Shown here in pieces: positions 33,255 through 43,500 of a stretch of 64,000 bases of DNA. Below the pieces are notes generated by a model. The model worked only from the letters and a program-made list of their open reading frames with translations, was not told the origin of the DNA and made no database searches. Positions within the stretch are counted from its first letter, which is position 1. Every line of letters begins with the position of its first letter. Source of the DNA: Heliopora coerulea (Eukaryota; Cnidaria; Anthozoa; Scleralcyonacea; Helioporidae); assembly GCA_030142905.1 (NCBI GenBank), contig JASJOG010000480.1:62001-126000 (forward strand), read 5' to 3'. The position numbers and the translations under genes were made by a program.

Positions 33255-34178
33255 ATGTCGTCCATTATATTTTCATCAAATCAAATTAGCCAAAGAAGAA
33301 AAAATCAAATTAATGATTTTGAAATTGAAATTAATCCACCTATCGATGCCAGATTGGGTAACAAGAAAATAATCGTGAATGAAGTGATATACCCCAACAC
33401 TTTGTCATCCATCCATCCTAGGAACACCGAGTTATTCAAATTTAAGTATTCTATGATTATGGGTAATTTTGTTTATAATAAAACATCAAAATCGTTTATC
33501 AATTCATCAGTAAACGTACATCATGATTGGATTTATATACCCTATGGTCATCATGATTTGACAGATTTGATGATGTTTATGAATAAACATATGGATTTGA
33601 TTGGGTGTGAAATTAATCTCGTGATGGGACAAAAGTGTGTAATCACTTGTGGTAAAACATTTCATTATTATTCAACAGCCACATCTGCTTTTGATGGATT
33701 CACATCGAATAAGAAATATAAGAAAAGTAGTAATAGACTTAATGATGTCGATCAGTTTGATGTGAAAATAGAATTGAATTTTTCGAAAGGTTTGAAGCAC
33801 GTGTTGGGATTGATTGATGATGATGTCATTTTTGAATTTAAGCCGTCAAGTTCAAAAACAGATGATGTGATTCAATATAAAGGATTTTATGTTATGGATC
33901 CATCATATGGCTTGAATTTCATGTGTATTACTTGTGATAAAATAGTTCCTGTGAAAATGGGATATGAGTTTAAAGAAAGATTGATTGTTTGTCCTTTGAA
34001 CACATCAAAATTGAAAGATGATAATGGAATGTCAATATCACATTACCCAAAAGATTGTGAGCGCATGCTTAGACCCGGAATTATTCATTCAATACACTTT
34101 CAAGTGAAAGATATGAATGATGAAAAATTATATTTTAATAGCGGGAAAATTGTATTGATATGCAGCATTTACAATTGA
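33255..34178 (+). CDS. Candidate minor capsid (penton-like) protein, 307 aa
   Basis: Starts MSSIIFSSNQ. An early FEIEINPPIDARLGNKKIIVNEVIYPNT block, regular beta-strands and position between integrase and major capsid match the Polinton minor capsid protein, a single jelly roll forming vertices. The C terminus has a lipid/capsid-like FQVKDMNDEKLYF segment. ATG lies in an AAG|GTATGT donor-like context. Assignment is by length, context and strand pattern, not by an invariant motif. Confidence 0.65.
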   Translation: MSSIIFSSNQISQRRKNQINDFEIEINPPIDARLGNKKIIVNEVIYPNTLSSIHPRNTELFKFKYSMIMGNFVYNKTSKSFINSSVNVHHDWIYIPYGHHDLTDLMMFMNKHMDLIGCEINLVMGQKCVITCGKTFHYYSTATSAFDGFTSNKKYKKSSNRLNDVDQFDVKIELNFSKGLKHVLGLIDDDVIFEFKPSSSKTDDVIQYKGFYVMDPSYGLNFMCITCDKIVPVKMGYEFKERLIVCPLNTSKLKDDNGMSISHYPKDCERMLRPGIIHSIHFQVKDMNDEKLYFNSGKIVLICSIYN

Positions 34179-34209
34179 CATACCCTTTTTTTTTGTTTGA
34201 GTTGTGTTT

Positions 34210-34353
34210 ATGAAGTATCATCGTCAATTCATTCAGAGAGGACGAGGATTTGTGTATTTGAACAAGTTGTCTAAACAAATATCGAGATCAACGAGTAATA
34301 ACAATATAGTGGCTAGATTGCGAAAAAGGCGTCAAACTTTAAAACGAGTGTGA
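34210..34353 (+). CDS. Small basic protein with QRGxG motif, 47 aa
   Basis: Starts MKYHRQFIQRGRGF and ends in an Arg/Lys-rich tail (RLRKRRQTLKRV). IQRGRGF (residues 8-14) matches motifs in the next gene and in 49098-49304. It is a candidate DNA-condensing virion core peptide processed by the element's protease. Confidence 0.5.
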   Translation: MKYHRQFIQRGRGFVYLNKLSKQISRSTSNNNIVARLRKRRQTLKRV

Positions 34354-34355
34354 TT

Positions 34356-34673
34356 ATGCGAGGAAGAAATAAATATATGAGATTTCAAAGAGGTGAAGGA
34401 TTATCAAGATTGATGATTAATCCAGGTGTTGCAGGTTTAACTAGACCTCGTGCTTTTTTTCGACGACACCGAAGACGCAAAAGAAGTCAAAGAGGACTTG
34501 GCTTTGGTTCATTTTTGAGAAGCGTTGGAAGAATTGGAAAAAAAGTTGTCAATAACCCCCTGGTTAGAAAATTCGCGAAAGATGTTATTTTGCCTACTGC
34601 TATGGGAGCAATCAACAAAAAATTGAATGAAAGAAATATTCGACTTCCCACATCCATTCGATTCCCCATGTGA
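34356..34673 (+). CDS. Basic virion protein with two QRGxG sites, 105 aa
   Basis: FQRGEGL (residues 10-16) and SQRGLGF (44-50) bracket a very basic segment (RRHRRRKRS). After the second site comes a possible amphipathic helix (GSFLRSVGRIGKKVV). The layout recalls adenovirus core/protein VI precursors cut by adenain. ATG 34356 is 2 bases after the previous stop; its own stop overlaps the next ATG. Confidence 0.7.
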   Translation: MRGRNKYMRFQRGEGLSRLMINPGVAGLTRPRAFFRRHRRRKRSQRGLGFGSFLRSVGRIGKKVVNNPLVRKFAKDVILPTAMGAINKKLNERNIRLPTSIRFPM

Positions 34674-35221
34674 TGGAGGTATTGGAAATCAAATTCAAAA
34701 CCAATGAATACAACGATGAAGTGAAAATTGTGGAATACAGCGTTGATGATTCTGCCAAACAAAGATTAAAAAATGCAATGGATGAAAATATCTTGAAAAT
34801 AAATGCGAAACTGTATAAGGTTGAAATTTCAAATATTTTGAATAATTTTAAAATCAAATATGCAAGATATATTTCTTGTGCAAATTCCGATTCAAGTAAA
34901 TCTTTGGATGATATTGACGATAATGCTTTGGTGGTGAAAACAAATTTGACCAATGCGAAAATTTCAAAAAAAGGAAATATGCCAAAATCTTTAGACATTG
35001 TTATGAAAACAAATACATTGTGTGTGATTGATCTGAATTGGTTCAAATTGTCACGTGGAGAAAATATCGAATTTGATAGTTCATCGATAAAAATCCCTGT
35101 GGAATTTGTTTTTGGAAAAGACGATTTAAATAAATATTTTAAGTTTTATTTCCAACATCAAGACGGTTCCGATATTCTGAATAATCAGTATGTAACTCTT
35201 GGTTTTCAGATTTTGAAATAA
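34673..35221 (+). CDS. Unknown structural-region protein, 182 aa
   Basis: Starts MEVLEIKFKTNEYND; alternating polar/hydrophobic strands and an ending YVTLGFQILK suggest a beta-sandwich. TGATG links it to the preceding gene. The place between capsid genes suggests a virion component. No family recognised. Confidence 0.6.
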   Translation: MEVLEIKFKTNEYNDEVKIVEYSVDDSAKQRLKNAMDENILKINAKLYKVEISNILNNFKIKYARYISCANSDSSKSLDDIDDNALVVKTNLTNAKISKKGNMPKSLDIVMKTNTLCVIDLNWFKLSRGENIEFDSSSIKIPVEFVFGKDDLNKYFKFYFQHQDGSDILNNQYVTLGFQILK

Positions 35222-35237
35222 TAAATATTATTGAAAG

Positions 35238-35609
35238 ATGTCTGTGAGAAATTATAATTCAAGTAGAACCTATGGACGTTTTGATTCAAACCGACGAAAT
35301 TTGATGAATAAGAGAAAAAAGAATATCGATTATACGCAAGTTTACAAAGAAGCCATACCATCTCACGATGTTGAAGCTTTACGTCAATTTGGGGAAAAAC
35401 GAGAAAAACATCAACGTATTCAAACCATGCTTAAAAGAAAAGAAGAACGTGATGAAATCAATAATTTGAAACATGACAAATCAAAAAAAAAAAAAAAAAA
35501 TGTGGAATTTAAAATTAGTAGTCCCAAAAAAAGAAAGAAAGATGTGGATTATAATATTGATAAAATTAAGAAAAAAAACAAACAAAAAATAATAAATTCA
35601 TTATTTTGA
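35238..35609 (+). CDS. Lys-rich basic protein, 123 aa
   Basis: Starts MSVRNYNSSRTYGRF. The C-terminal half is almost only Lys/Arg with a few acidic residues, including a lysine run coded by a long A tract (about 35486-35501) where the length may be unreliable. Probably DNA-binding. It ends 44 bases before the major capsid gene. Confidence 0.55.
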   Translation: MSVRNYNSSRTYGRFDSNRRNLMNKRKKNIDYTQVYKEAIPSHDVEALRQFGEKREKHQRIQTMLKRKEERDEINNLKHDKSKKKKKNVEFKISSPKKRKKDVDYNIDKIKKKNKQKIINSLF

Positions 35610-35653
35610 CATTTTTTTTTTCTTTTTTTGAAAAGTTATTTTGAAATAAAAAA

Positions 35654-37189
35654 ATGTCAGGTGTTAATCTGGGTAATGAAGGAGCTCGATTGTTGACTGA
35701 GGAAAATGCCGAAACCGAAGAAGTTCCCACTTTGAAAGAAAATAATCAAGAAGAGATCAAACCAGATTCAGCATTTTACGTTAATGCAATCGAGATGTTC
35801 GATCAAATTCCTTTCAATGTCGATGTGACAGAAAAACGATTGTTGGTCGTTCACCCTCTTGAAAAAGAAGACTCGGATATTTTCACTTTTGAAAATTCGA
35901 TAAGTGGTGGGGGTGTCATCAAATTGGATGAAACCAAAATGAGAGCAACAATGTCTGTGAAATACAACAACGACGATATCGATGCGGATACTTGGGTTGA
36001 TTGTATGCCTCATCCACTTCATACTCTATGGAAAGCGGCAGAAGTGTTTGTGAATGGGGTGACCATTACCAATTCCAATAATGCGAATTTATTCGTCAGC
36101 GATGTTTTGTCACGATTGTATTCACATAATGAAAGAAATTCGGATTTGGCTGGGTGTTCATTGGGATATAGGAATCCAGCAGGACAACATGGATACTTGT
36201 CAACTATTATTAGTGCCGCAACAAATACAAGTGCAAAAACCAACAATCCAGCAGCCGTGAAAAGAGTCGCGGCCTTGAAACGTGAAGAATCATTGATAGA
36301 TGATTTATCATTTTGCTTTTTTGGAATGGGTCCACAATATGTTCCTTTGAATAATATTTTGACGGTCAAATTGACCAAAGACACTTCCAGACGATTTTTC
36401 ACGGGTAGTGAGTGGGAATACACTGGAGCCGACAATGCCACCGATAGTGATTTTCATATTTTAAATGCTCATGACAACACACATGCTGCTTTCACAGCAC
36501 ATAACACAAATGGTGGGCAAAGTAACACAAATTTGGCCAATCTTGATAGGTTGAAAACAAAATTAAAGCATTTTGAAATTGAATACAGTGTTTACACCCC
36601 CAGTGCTCAAATTCAAAAAGACATCAGCAGAATGTTGGATGTTGAAGGCAAATACATGAACATATTTTACCAAGAGATTCATGTCAGATCTGAAGTTCAT
36701 AGTCTTTCAAATTCAAAATTCTCTTGTCATAATGTTTTTGGATCAAATGCTCCTTATGTTCTCATTTTGACGGTGGTGAGAACAGATTATGAAAATGGAG
36801 ATTTTTACAGAACACCATCACATTGTACTTGGGAGAAAATCAAAGAAGTTGTTGTGAAGGTCAACAATGTCCCACTACCTGTCAAAATTGAGACTTTGAA
36901 AGATGCTTATTTTCAAACACGAAAGTCTTTGCATCTCGGAGATTCCGAAAAAATGTATGTCGATTATGACAATTATGAAGATGGAGATTGCATTATGGTT
37001 TTTGAATTGTTTCCTTCGGAAGATTCCAATTTGAAAGTTTTACCAAAAGAAATGAAAAAATCCGTGAGTGTGGAAATAACTTTTGACACCACGGCAAACG
37101 TCGATGTGTATGTCAAAATGACGGGATTATTCAATCAAGTATGCAAAATAGCGGGAATGCAAACGACATTTAAACAATTGGCTATATGA
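35654..37189 (+). CDS. Major capsid protein (double jelly roll), 511 aa
   Basis: Starts MSGVNLGNEG. An acidic N-terminal arm is followed by FYVNAIEMFDQIPF and two beta-rich domains: PLHTLWKAAEVFVNG with YVPLNNILTVKLTKD in the first, and LKHFEIEYSVYTPS, TVVRTDYENGDF, SLHLGDSEKMYVDYDN in the second. Length is in the range of Polinton/adintovirus capsid proteins (about 450-650). It would form the pseudo-hexagonal trimers of an icosahedral shell. Next to minor capsid, core and protease genes. Intact. Confidence 0.85.
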   Translation: MSGVNLGNEGARLLTEENAETEEVPTLKENNQEEIKPDSAFYVNAIEMFDQIPFNVDVTEKRLLVVHPLEKEDSDIFTFENSISGGGVIKLDETKMRATMSVKYNNDDIDADTWVDCMPHPLHTLWKAAEVFVNGVTITNSNNANLFVSDVLSRLYSHNERNSDLAGCSLGYRNPAGQHGYLSTIISAATNTSAKTNNPAAVKRVAALKREESLIDDLSFCFFGMGPQYVPLNNILTVKLTKDTSRRFFTGSEWEYTGADNATDSDFHILNAHDNTHAAFTAHNTNGGQSNTNLANLDRLKTKLKHFEIEYSVYTPSAQIQKDISRMLDVEGKYMNIFYQEIHVRSEVHSLSNSKFSCHNVFGSNAPYVLILTVVRTDYENGDFYRTPSHCTWEKIKEVVVKVNNVPLPVKIETLKDAYFQTRKSLHLGDSEKMYVDYDNYEDGDCIMVFELFPSEDSNLKVLPKEMKKSVSVEITFDTTANVDVYVKMTGLFNQVCKIAGMQTTFKQLAI

Positions 37190-37205
37190 TTTTTTTTCTT
37201 ATTAG

Positions 37206-37418
37206 ATGAGAAAATTTGCCAATAACCATGGAGAAAGAAAAAAATGGTCAAGGAAAATTGAAGTTTCCAATTATATTGTGTCTCGTTTAAACAGAATTCC
37301 TTCCAAATATCAATCAAGTATGAGAGGAAGAAGACATTTTGTTGAAACCATCACTCCAGTTACTTTATTCCCCAATGTTGCCAATACAAAGTCGATTTAT
37401 CGCGTGAATTTAATGTGA
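37206..37418 (+). CDS. Small basic protein, 70 aa
   Basis: Starts MRKFANNHGERKKW directly after a strong acceptor-like tract (TTTTTTTTCTTATTAG ending at 37205). Basic, with MRGRRHFVETITP in the middle. The function is unknown; perhaps a virion peptide. Confidence 0.5.
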   Translation: MRKFANNHGERKKWSRKIEVSNYIVSRLNRIPSKYQSSMRGRRHFVETITPVTLFPNVANTKSIYRVNLM

Positions 37419-37564
37419 TCATTTTGTTCTCTTGAACACCAGCAATGCACATTCATAGCATAAATATTCAATGTATATATAATTAGTTATAAAGAACGAA
37501 TGAATAATTTCATTTGTTGTTTTTCTTTATTCAGACAAAAATAAAATTTGAAAAATATCAAAAA
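37419..37564 (+). promoter_or_regulatory. AT-rich spacer with acceptor-like site
   Basis: Contains TATATATAATTAGTTATAAAG and a polypyrimidine-CAG (ends at 37534) upstream of the next ATG. It could be a promoter or leader acceptor. Confidence 0.3.
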
Positions 37565-38179
37565 ATGAATAAATATTATTATGAAGACGATGATGATGAC
37601 GATGACAGACATATTGACAAAGAAGATGATGTTGATGATGACGAATCAGAAAGAAATATAAAATATGATGCCAATGATTCTTCACGCGATCATATGAAAT
37701 GTCATTCAAAAAAGTCTCGAATTGAAAACGAAAAGAGAGGAAAAAATAACGAATCACCTGGATTAAGTGATATGGAAGATGAAGATAATAATTTGAATGT
37801 CGTTGTTCAAGCGGTTTTGGATGAATTACAAAACGATTATCACTTTCAAGACAAAAAGAAATATAACGGGGAATATGAAAAAGTGAGAAATTTTCACCAT
37901 CAAATTGATTCATATTTGAAAGATAATCACACTCGACGGAATTCGTATTTGTCTTCTCGTCCTTCATTCACAAAAAAATTGAAAAAATTGATTAAATCAT
38001 TATGTGAAGCGGATCCTAGAGACGAATCAATTCCCGCATTTTCAGCCACCGAAAAAACCATTATGAAGATTTTTTATAAAGACAAGCAATTCGATCATGA
38101 TGTGAGATTTATGATGGTTGAAAACAATATTTATTTGAATATTTTGAGAAAAATATCAAAATACTTGAAAAAATTATAA
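37565..38179 (+). CDS. Unknown acidic-basic protein, 204 aa
   Basis: Starts MNKYYYEDDDDDDD with a strongly acidic first 30 residues, then a charged disordered stretch, and a helical C-terminal half (LKKLIKSLCEAD, NILRKISKYLKKL). It may bind basic core proteins. It is tightly followed by the next gene (15 bases). No family recognised. Confidence 0.6.
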   Translation: MNKYYYEDDDDDDDRHIDKEDDVDDDESERNIKYDANDSSRDHMKCHSKKSRIENEKRGKNNESPGLSDMEDEDNNLNVVVQAVLDELQNDYHFQDKKKYNGEYEKVRNFHHQIDSYLKDNHTRRNSYLSSRPSFTKKLKKLIKSLCEADPRDESIPAFSATEKTIMKIFYKDKQFDHDVRFMMVENNIYLNILRKISKYLKKL

Positions 38180-38194
38180 TTTTTTTATAGAAAA

Positions 38195-38944
38195 ATGTCA
38201 GGAAAAAACATTAGGAAATTACAAGTCATTGATCCCACCGTTTTGAAATCTTTATTGGAGCAACTGAATGCCAACACAAAGCGTCAAACACTTGCAAATA
38301 TTATAAGTGAAGCGGGAATGAACGAAATAATTCATGATTACGATCGTTATAATCAAGCCCCTCCCGATAGCGAATTAAAAGAAACATTGAGAGACAATCT
38401 ATATTCTCGAATTCATCAATACAAAAACAAAAAAAGAAAAAAAATCGAAGAAAACGCGATGGAAACGACGGGAGATGTTGAAGGAGCCGATGTGGGAGGT
38501 GATGACTCGGGAGCAGGAACTTCGGGTGTCATTTTATCACAAACAAAGGGGATCAAATCATTCATCAAAAGATTGGCAACCAAAAACATCAAATCAACTT
38601 CCGATGGGTTTTTGACGGATGAAAAAGGGAAGAAAACTAACATACCTTTTGAATACGTGGTGAATGATTTTGGACGAAACATAAAAAAAAAGTCCAATTT
38701 CATGTTGTCCGAGTATCAAAAAAATAGAGTCATGTCAATATTGGGAAAAGCGGGATTCGCTCAATACAATATACCCAATAAGCAAATAAAATTAGCATAT
38801 GGTACTAATCAACCGTCATTGAGAAAGTATATAATTGGGAAAGTAAGCCCTCGTAAATCAAAATTCAAGTCAATTAAAAAGTCTGATGAAATACCATGGC
38901 AACATATTAGAAAGAAAATTTATGAAGATGTAAGCGATGATTGA
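38195..38944 (+). CDS. Unknown protein, 249 aa
   Basis: Starts MSGKNIRKLQVIDP after an acceptor-like TTTTTTTATAG (ending 38190). Helical N-terminal part, a basic patch (KNKKRKKIEE), a Gly/Asp-rich linker (about residues 93-111), and a basic C-terminal half with FLTDEKGKKTNIPFEYVVNDFG. It precedes the protease by 17 bases. A virion core or scaffolding role is possible. Confidence 0.6.
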   Translation: MSGKNIRKLQVIDPTVLKSLLEQLNANTKRQTLANIISEAGMNEIIHDYDRYNQAPPDSELKETLRDNLYSRIHQYKNKKRKKIEENAMETTGDVEGADVGGDDSGAGTSGVILSQTKGIKSFIKRLATKNIKSTSDGFLTDEKGKKTNIPFEYVVNDFGRNIKKKSNFMLSEYQKNRVMSILGKAGFAQYNIPNKQIKLAYGTNQPSLRKYIIGKVSPRKSKFKSIKKSDEIPWQHIRKKIYEDVSDD

Positions 38945-38960
38945 ACACCCATGTAAATAA

Positions 38961-39734
38961 ATGCGTGAGGTTATAAATGCCAATTTCTCATTTCATAAGC
39001 AACATATATTCGAAATGATTATACCCGAAAGTGTTTTTCGACACGAAGCTCTTGACACTGAATTTTTGGATTTTCTAATCGATCAAAAGAACAAAGAAAG
39101 TTCAATTTTCAGTTATGAAGTGTCAGCCGCAAATCAAATTCCAGAAGTGTTTTACAATTCCAACGATCCTGACGAATACAATTGGATTTCCAACACCGAT
39201 GAATCCGACAAGCCTGGGAAACATTGGGTTGCCGTTCATGTGACACAACAACAACCAAATGCGGATTTGGACTGTGTGAAGAAAACAGTGAAAATATTCG
39301 ATAGTTGGGGCGTCAACAGTGAAAAGACTTGCAAGAACATAGTGGACAATTTGACTGATGCTTATCACCAATATCTTTCAAATCACGTCAAAAACAAACG
39401 CGAGGTATGCAAATGTTCAATGACGATCGATTTCCCCATTAAATTTCGGATTCAGTATGCCAGCTATGAAAACTGTGGATGGTTTGCACTTCATTTTGCA
39501 TGCATGAACCAACACAATTTGAACATCTGGATTGATAGTCCTTTGAATACTTATGGGCAGATCACCAACAATTATAGAAACATGACGTGTTTCTTCAAAA
39601 ACATTTTTTTCAAAGACGTTGAAATGAACATTCACTTTGAATCATATAAATGTCATGTAAAGATAATGCAGAGAAAAAAGGCAATCAAGCATAATCAATG
39701 TTGTTGTAACTTCAATGGAATCGTAAAATATTAA
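38961..39734 (+). CDS. Adenain-like cysteine protease (Ulp1/C5 type), 257 aa
   Basis: Catalytic order His-Asp-Gln-Cys is visible: GKHWVAV (His88), KIFDSWG (Asp114), RIQYAS (Gln165), ENCGWFALHF (Cys172). Spacing matches adenovirus adenain and Polinton proteases. It would cut capsid and core precursors during virion maturation, probably at the QRGxG sites of the small basic proteins. The C-terminal tail adds Cys residues (CCCNF). Intact. It is the last rightward gene before the convergent ATPase. Confidence 0.9.
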   Translation: MREVINANFSFHKQHIFEMIIPESVFRHEALDTEFLDFLIDQKNKESSIFSYEVSAANQIPEVFYNSNDPDEYNWISNTDESDKPGKHWVAVHVTQQQPNADLDCVKKTVKIFDSWGVNSEKTCKNIVDNLTDAYHQYLSNHVKNKREVCKCSMTIDFPIKFRIQYASYENCGWFALHFACMNQHNLNIWIDSPLNTYGQITNNYRNMTCFFKNIFFKDVEMNIHFESYKCHVKIMQRKKAIKHNQCCCNFNGIVKY

Positions 39735-39751
39735 AAACCATTTTATTATTA

Positions 39752-40477
39752 TCACTCGTTTATTTTATTGTATATGTACATATTTTCATTGGGAAAAATC
39801 CCTTGTCTGATTCTAGTGTTCTCAAAACATTCAACAGTACTATCCAGCAGTAAGTAAGGATAAGTTTTATCTCCCACTTCAAAAGCTTCTTTTAATATTT
39901 CATTGATTTCCTTCGAATTCAATCCCCTAGATCTCAAAATGTGTTTGACATTCCTATTATCAGATTTGTTTGGAAATAAGACAATATAATTTGCATTGCT
40001 GAATAGCAGTCTAAATTTGGAATTGGAAAACATCAAATCTTGAACCACAAAAACATAATTGATATTTTCATGGTGACATTTTCTGGTCACCAGTTCTTCG
40101 ACATAATGCATCATTTTTCTTCTCGAACCCACGGCCATCATCATGTCATCCATGATAACCAAATTATGTTGATAATCGCTTTCATTATCATTTTTTGACA
40201 CCTTTTTTTTGAAATTATTTATGGTTTTGATGATCTCATCATCCATCATTTCTTCATTTTCAGTCATTGATGTTTTCAAAGAATGAAAAGTGATATTTTT
40301 GAACTTGTTAGGGTCTATTTTGTCCAAATTTGCAAATTCGGCCATGTGTAGAAATAACACGTTTTGCAAAGTATGCCCTGGATTGATTGAAGAAAAAAAT
40401 TCGATAAAATTCAACAACCAAGTTGTTTTTCCAGATTGACTGGGTCCTATCATCAGCATGAAGAACGGAAAATTCAT
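39752..40477 (-). CDS. A32/FtsK-HerA-like genome-packaging ATPase, 241 aa
   Basis: Walker A is GPSQSGKTT (residues 11-19) and Walker B NLVIMDDM (105-112); CHHENINYVFVVQDL fits the sensor region after it. Size is typical for Polinton ATPases. It would pump DNA into preformed capsids. Upstream on its strand lies TTTTTTATTTTTTAG (AG at 40502-40503), an acceptor-like tract, 24 bases before the ATG; the polymerase stop is just beyond. Confidence 0.92.
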   Translation of the reverse strand: MNFPFFMLMIGPSQSGKTTWLLNFIEFFSSINPGHTLQNVLFLHMAEFANLDKIDPNKFKNITFHSLKTSMTENEEMMDDEIIKTINNFKKKVSKNDNESDYQHNLVIMDDMMMAVGSRRKMMHYVEELVTRKCHHENINYVFVVQDLMFSNSKFRLLFSNANYIVLFPNKSDNRNVKHILRSRGLNSKEINEILKEAFEVGDKTYPYLLLDSTVECFENTRIRQGIFPNENMYIYNKINE

Positions 40478-40522
40478 GGATATACTGGCTTTTGAAAAAT
40501 CCTAAAAAATAAAAAAATATTT

Positions 40523-43500
40523 TTAAAACCCCCATGGAACAGTGGTCAAATCAGACAAAACCCGTCTTTTGTCAAAAGTGAATTTAAACAATTTAACTTC
40601 ATCCATTTTCAAAATATGCAAATTTTTATTTATTTTAAATTTTTCATTTTCAATTTTGTGAATTATATCATTGTTTTCCACTATTTCGTATAACATATCC
40701 GCATTTATCGAACTCATTTTTGATTTGATCAATTTAAACCCTTTCACGTGAATTATTTCTCTATTTTTGTTTGTAATATAAGAATAACTTTTGGGTCCTG
40801 TTGACACGAATGATGTGATGTGTTCATCATCCTTCAATTCTGAATGCATTTCTCCCAATTTATTACCCACGTCAATTAATTCATTGCAAAATTGAGAAAA
40901 ATATATGATTGAATCAGTGTCATAATACAAAACACTTTCTTGTGGTAATTTCACCAACTCTTTCAACAGTTTCAGTCTTGAATAACATGTGATGTAACTT
41001 CCAACAGAAACACAAATTTTGCCAGTATTACAATTATGATCTTCTTTCAAGTTGCAAATCACTCTTGCATTATGTGAATCCAAAACATCAAAATAAACAT
41101 TTTCATATTTTTCATCAAAAACATACGAAGCCAATTCTTCCGCATTATCCACGAAATGAACACTAGATTTATGGGGATTTTGACATAATTTGCCCCACAG
41201 TGAATTTAATATCAATTTCATCACATATCTCATCGCTTCGTTACGATTGCTTGGAATATCACAAGGCTTAACATAAATTCCAAATTTCATCAACAATTCA
41301 AGTGACAATTCTTCCTTCTCAATATCTGTACCTTTTTCAACCCCTGAATATTGCGTTTTCAGTACGAAAAATTTTGAGACAAATTCCTCAAATATTTTTT
41401 TTTTGTTTTCATAATAAATCAATTCACTAGCCTTTTTTATCACATATCCTTGATGAATCGCTTCATACATTTCATGTAAACACCACGTCCCATGCAGCAT
41501 TCTTTCTTTTTCAGAATGTTCGCATTTCTTCTTGTGATCTTTCAATTTTCCGCATTCATGGCATAGTACAAATAACAATTTATCATCAATTTTCATAGGC
41601 AAAACGGGAAAAAAAATATTATTGGGAGGCAAGACACCGCATTTTATAAAACCACATTTTCTATCTTCTTCACTCATTTCGTGCTCAATGAATTTCGAAA
41701 TGTCGTCGAAATCGATTATAATTGAAGGATTGCCGACAGGAAAGAAATTCTCAAACTGAATGCATGGATACAAAGAAACAAAATCAACATAAAAAATTTT
41801 CCCTCCATTTGAACAATCTTTGAATAACGCTGTCGGTGAAGTTCTACCACCATACAAACTATCTCTAATTTTCAAAGGACATCTAATGTCAATCTCTCTC
41901 TTCCCTTTTTTCAAATATTCACATTCTTTCATAATCACAATATCTGAACAATAATTTTTCAAATAATTCAATCGGGATGATGTTTCTGATCTTAATTTCC
42001 CAAACGTTTTTTGACATTTATAATTAAATGCATTTGATTCGAAACAATCACAACACCCGTGGAAATAACAACCCATAAATTCATAAGCAACATCGTTGGA
42101 TTCATCATACCCATCCACATAAAAATCTCCGATTTTTTTTTCTCCCAAAGGATGAAATATCCATCTAAATTTTGATTTATCATCCATTTTTTCCAAAACA
42201 TCATTCAACCAAATAATTCCAATCTTGCTTTGTGGTTTTATTCGCTTTCCAGAATTATAACCACATTCCGGTTCCACTCCCAACAAATCATCCAATTTTG
42301 TCATTTTTTTGAAAGTTTTCAAAGCAAGAGAAGAAATGGTGACAATGGAAAAATCAAATAACACTTCAAGTGACGTGTGTTGCAAGATTATTTCTTGAAA
42401 TTTTATCAAAGATTTGGACAATATATCAACATCGTTCATGCAATATTCTTTGACTTCATTTCTTAATACATAATTTTCTTTTTTTTTTTTTTCATACCAA
42501 TTATCAAAATCATATAATTCTTCTTCATTCATTCTATCAACAGAAAAAAAAGTTTTATCCGGAATGGGTCCCTCATATGTCAAATCTGTGAAATTATACG
42601 GATAATATCCTTTTTTGACATTTTCACCCAAATCCAACATTTCGACAACGTTTTTCAAAGATGAGGGGCAAAACAACATACTATCCAAAACATCAGCGTT
42701 TTTAAAACTGATTTTTAAAACTTTCAATCCATTCATAATCACTGTGGGAATTAAATTCTTGTCACAAACCAAATATCTAAGAAGAAACAAGCTATCGAAT
42801 CTGGATCCATTATGAGCAAACCATCTAGATTTAATTTTCTTTTCTGCCACATTTAAGAAAAAATCTCCAAATAGGACTCTAGTATTCTTTCCTTCAAAAA
42901 AATGCCAATTGTCAATTTCACAACATTTATATTCCAATCGTCTCGCAAAATCATTCATGCATACATTACAAAATTTCAAAATTGACACATAATATGGATT
43001 AAAAATTCCTATTTCACCTGGACATGCTTCTGTTTCGAAATCATACACATACACATCCACTTTCTCGTCTGGGTTTTTCGTGTAAAAAGTGGTATCTTTA
43101 TCTTTAAACGGCAAGAAACAATGATGAATTTTTTTTCTTTTTTTTTCACAAATTTTGCAATAAATCAATTCACAATTATGGAATTTTTTTTCCCCTTTCT
43201 TATTTGAATAATGAAATCTTCTAACATACGAACCACACTTTTTACAGAATTTGAAAATCTCGCAAGGTGACATTTTTCGTTTTCCTTCAAAATTTCTTGT
43301 CCCTATATCAATCTTTTTTTCAATATGTCCTCTCAAACAAAATTCAGAATCGAATGAAACATCGCATAAGGGACACATGACATAATTCAAAACATAGGGA
43401 TTTTTCAAATGATTTTCTTTGCATTTATAACAAGAAAATTTTTGATAACATATATGATTGTTCACATCTCTTATCCGAGTGGAACAACATTGACAAAAAT